64,000 nt of DNA from Aricia agestis. Taxonomy: Eukaryota; Arthropoda; Insecta; Lepidoptera; Lycaenidae. The notes beneath the pieces were generated by a model that was given only the letters and a program-made list of their open reading frames with translations, was not told where the DNA came from and made no database searches. Positions within the stretch are counted from its first letter, which is position 1. Each line of letters opens with the position of its first letter. Shown in pieces: positions 63,800 through 64,000 of this stretch. The stretch is from the NCBI RefSeq assembly GCF_905147365.1, contig NC_056418.1, forward strand, positions 4,835,262 through 4,899,261, given 5' to 3'. The translations under genes were made by a program, and so were the position numbers.

Positions 63800-64000
63800 C
63801 CCCTTGGAGGTGGTATTGATCAAAATCCTTTCTTAGCGGATGCCTACGTCATAATATCAATCAATTCAGCAAATGAATTGTCAAAAGTGTCAAACTGACA
63901 AATGTCAAATTAGTACGAATTACTAGATATGAATTGCAAGCAGACTTGCATTTAGCGATTTTAAAAGAATGAATCATACTATGATTCATAATATGATTCT
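63800..64000 (-). mobile_element. Partial inverted copy of the 7898-8104 MITE
   Basis: Shares AATTCAGCAAATGAATTGTC, AAACTGACAAATGTCAAATT and ATGATTCATAATATGATTCT with 7898-8104 in reverse; runs off the window. Confidence 0.65.

Larger units (their letters stand above)
54485..64000 (+). other. First intron of the AUTS2-like gene (runs off the window)
   Basis: Opens with GTAAGTGG at 54485. Contains the transposons listed separately. The first ~1.2 kb (54485-55684), 58336-59180, 60488-60930 and 62366-63285 hold no repeat or exon I can support. A long first intron is usual for this gene family. Confidence 0.5.

Overview
This is AT-rich nuclear DNA from an insect, almost certainly a moth or butterfly. 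The evidence is the repeat content: many short non-autonomous Helitrons with 5'-TC and hairpin-CTAG-3' ends, a lepidopteran-type SINE with an internal CCCTA/CCCTT tract, a tRNA-headed SINE, Jockey and CR1/Daphne-like LINEs, and GT-AG introns in three recognisable animal genes. No bacterial operons, rRNA genes or CRISPR arrays are visible. All family assignments come from reading motifs; no database was searched.

Host genes. (1) Two tandem vitamin K epoxide reductase (VKOR) genes lie on the minus strand at 28617-32487 (copy A) and 33585-38621 (copy B). Each has three exons with the same intron phases and each encodes 154 residues. Copy A keeps the catalytic CxxC; copy B has CVVS at the same place. 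(2) The first coding exon of an AUTS2/tay-bridge-like gene lies on the plus strand at 54245-54484. Its first intron appears to run off the right end of the window. (3) A probable non-coding first exon of an unidentified minus-strand gene ends at 19331.

Layout. 1-19 kb: transposon debris, including a CR1/Daphne-like LINE nested in a Helitron, several MITEs and foldbacks, and a 232-bp triplication. 19-28 kb: sparse sequence with a few Helitrons and MITEs and some single-copy GC-rich patches. 28-39 kb: the VKOR pair, with introns filled by Helitrons and a LINE. 39-41 kb: GC-rich MITEs and a SINE. 41-49 kb: a GC-rich block holding two Jockey-type LINEs head to tail. The second has intact, overlapping ORF1 and ORF2 and a 3' UTR with five related stem-loops. 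49-54 kb: dense MITEs and foldbacks. 54-64 kb: the AUTS2-like exon and its intron, which carries hAT, Helitron, SINE and gypsy fragments.

Most striking: the VKOR paralogue with a broken redox motif; covarying hairpins in a Jockey 3' UTR; a 105-bp element making 12-bp target duplications, one copy of which contains an inverted copy of itself; a 361-bp family with 7-bp target duplications in three of three copies; and a hAT-like element that encloses a gypsy LTR-gag fragment.
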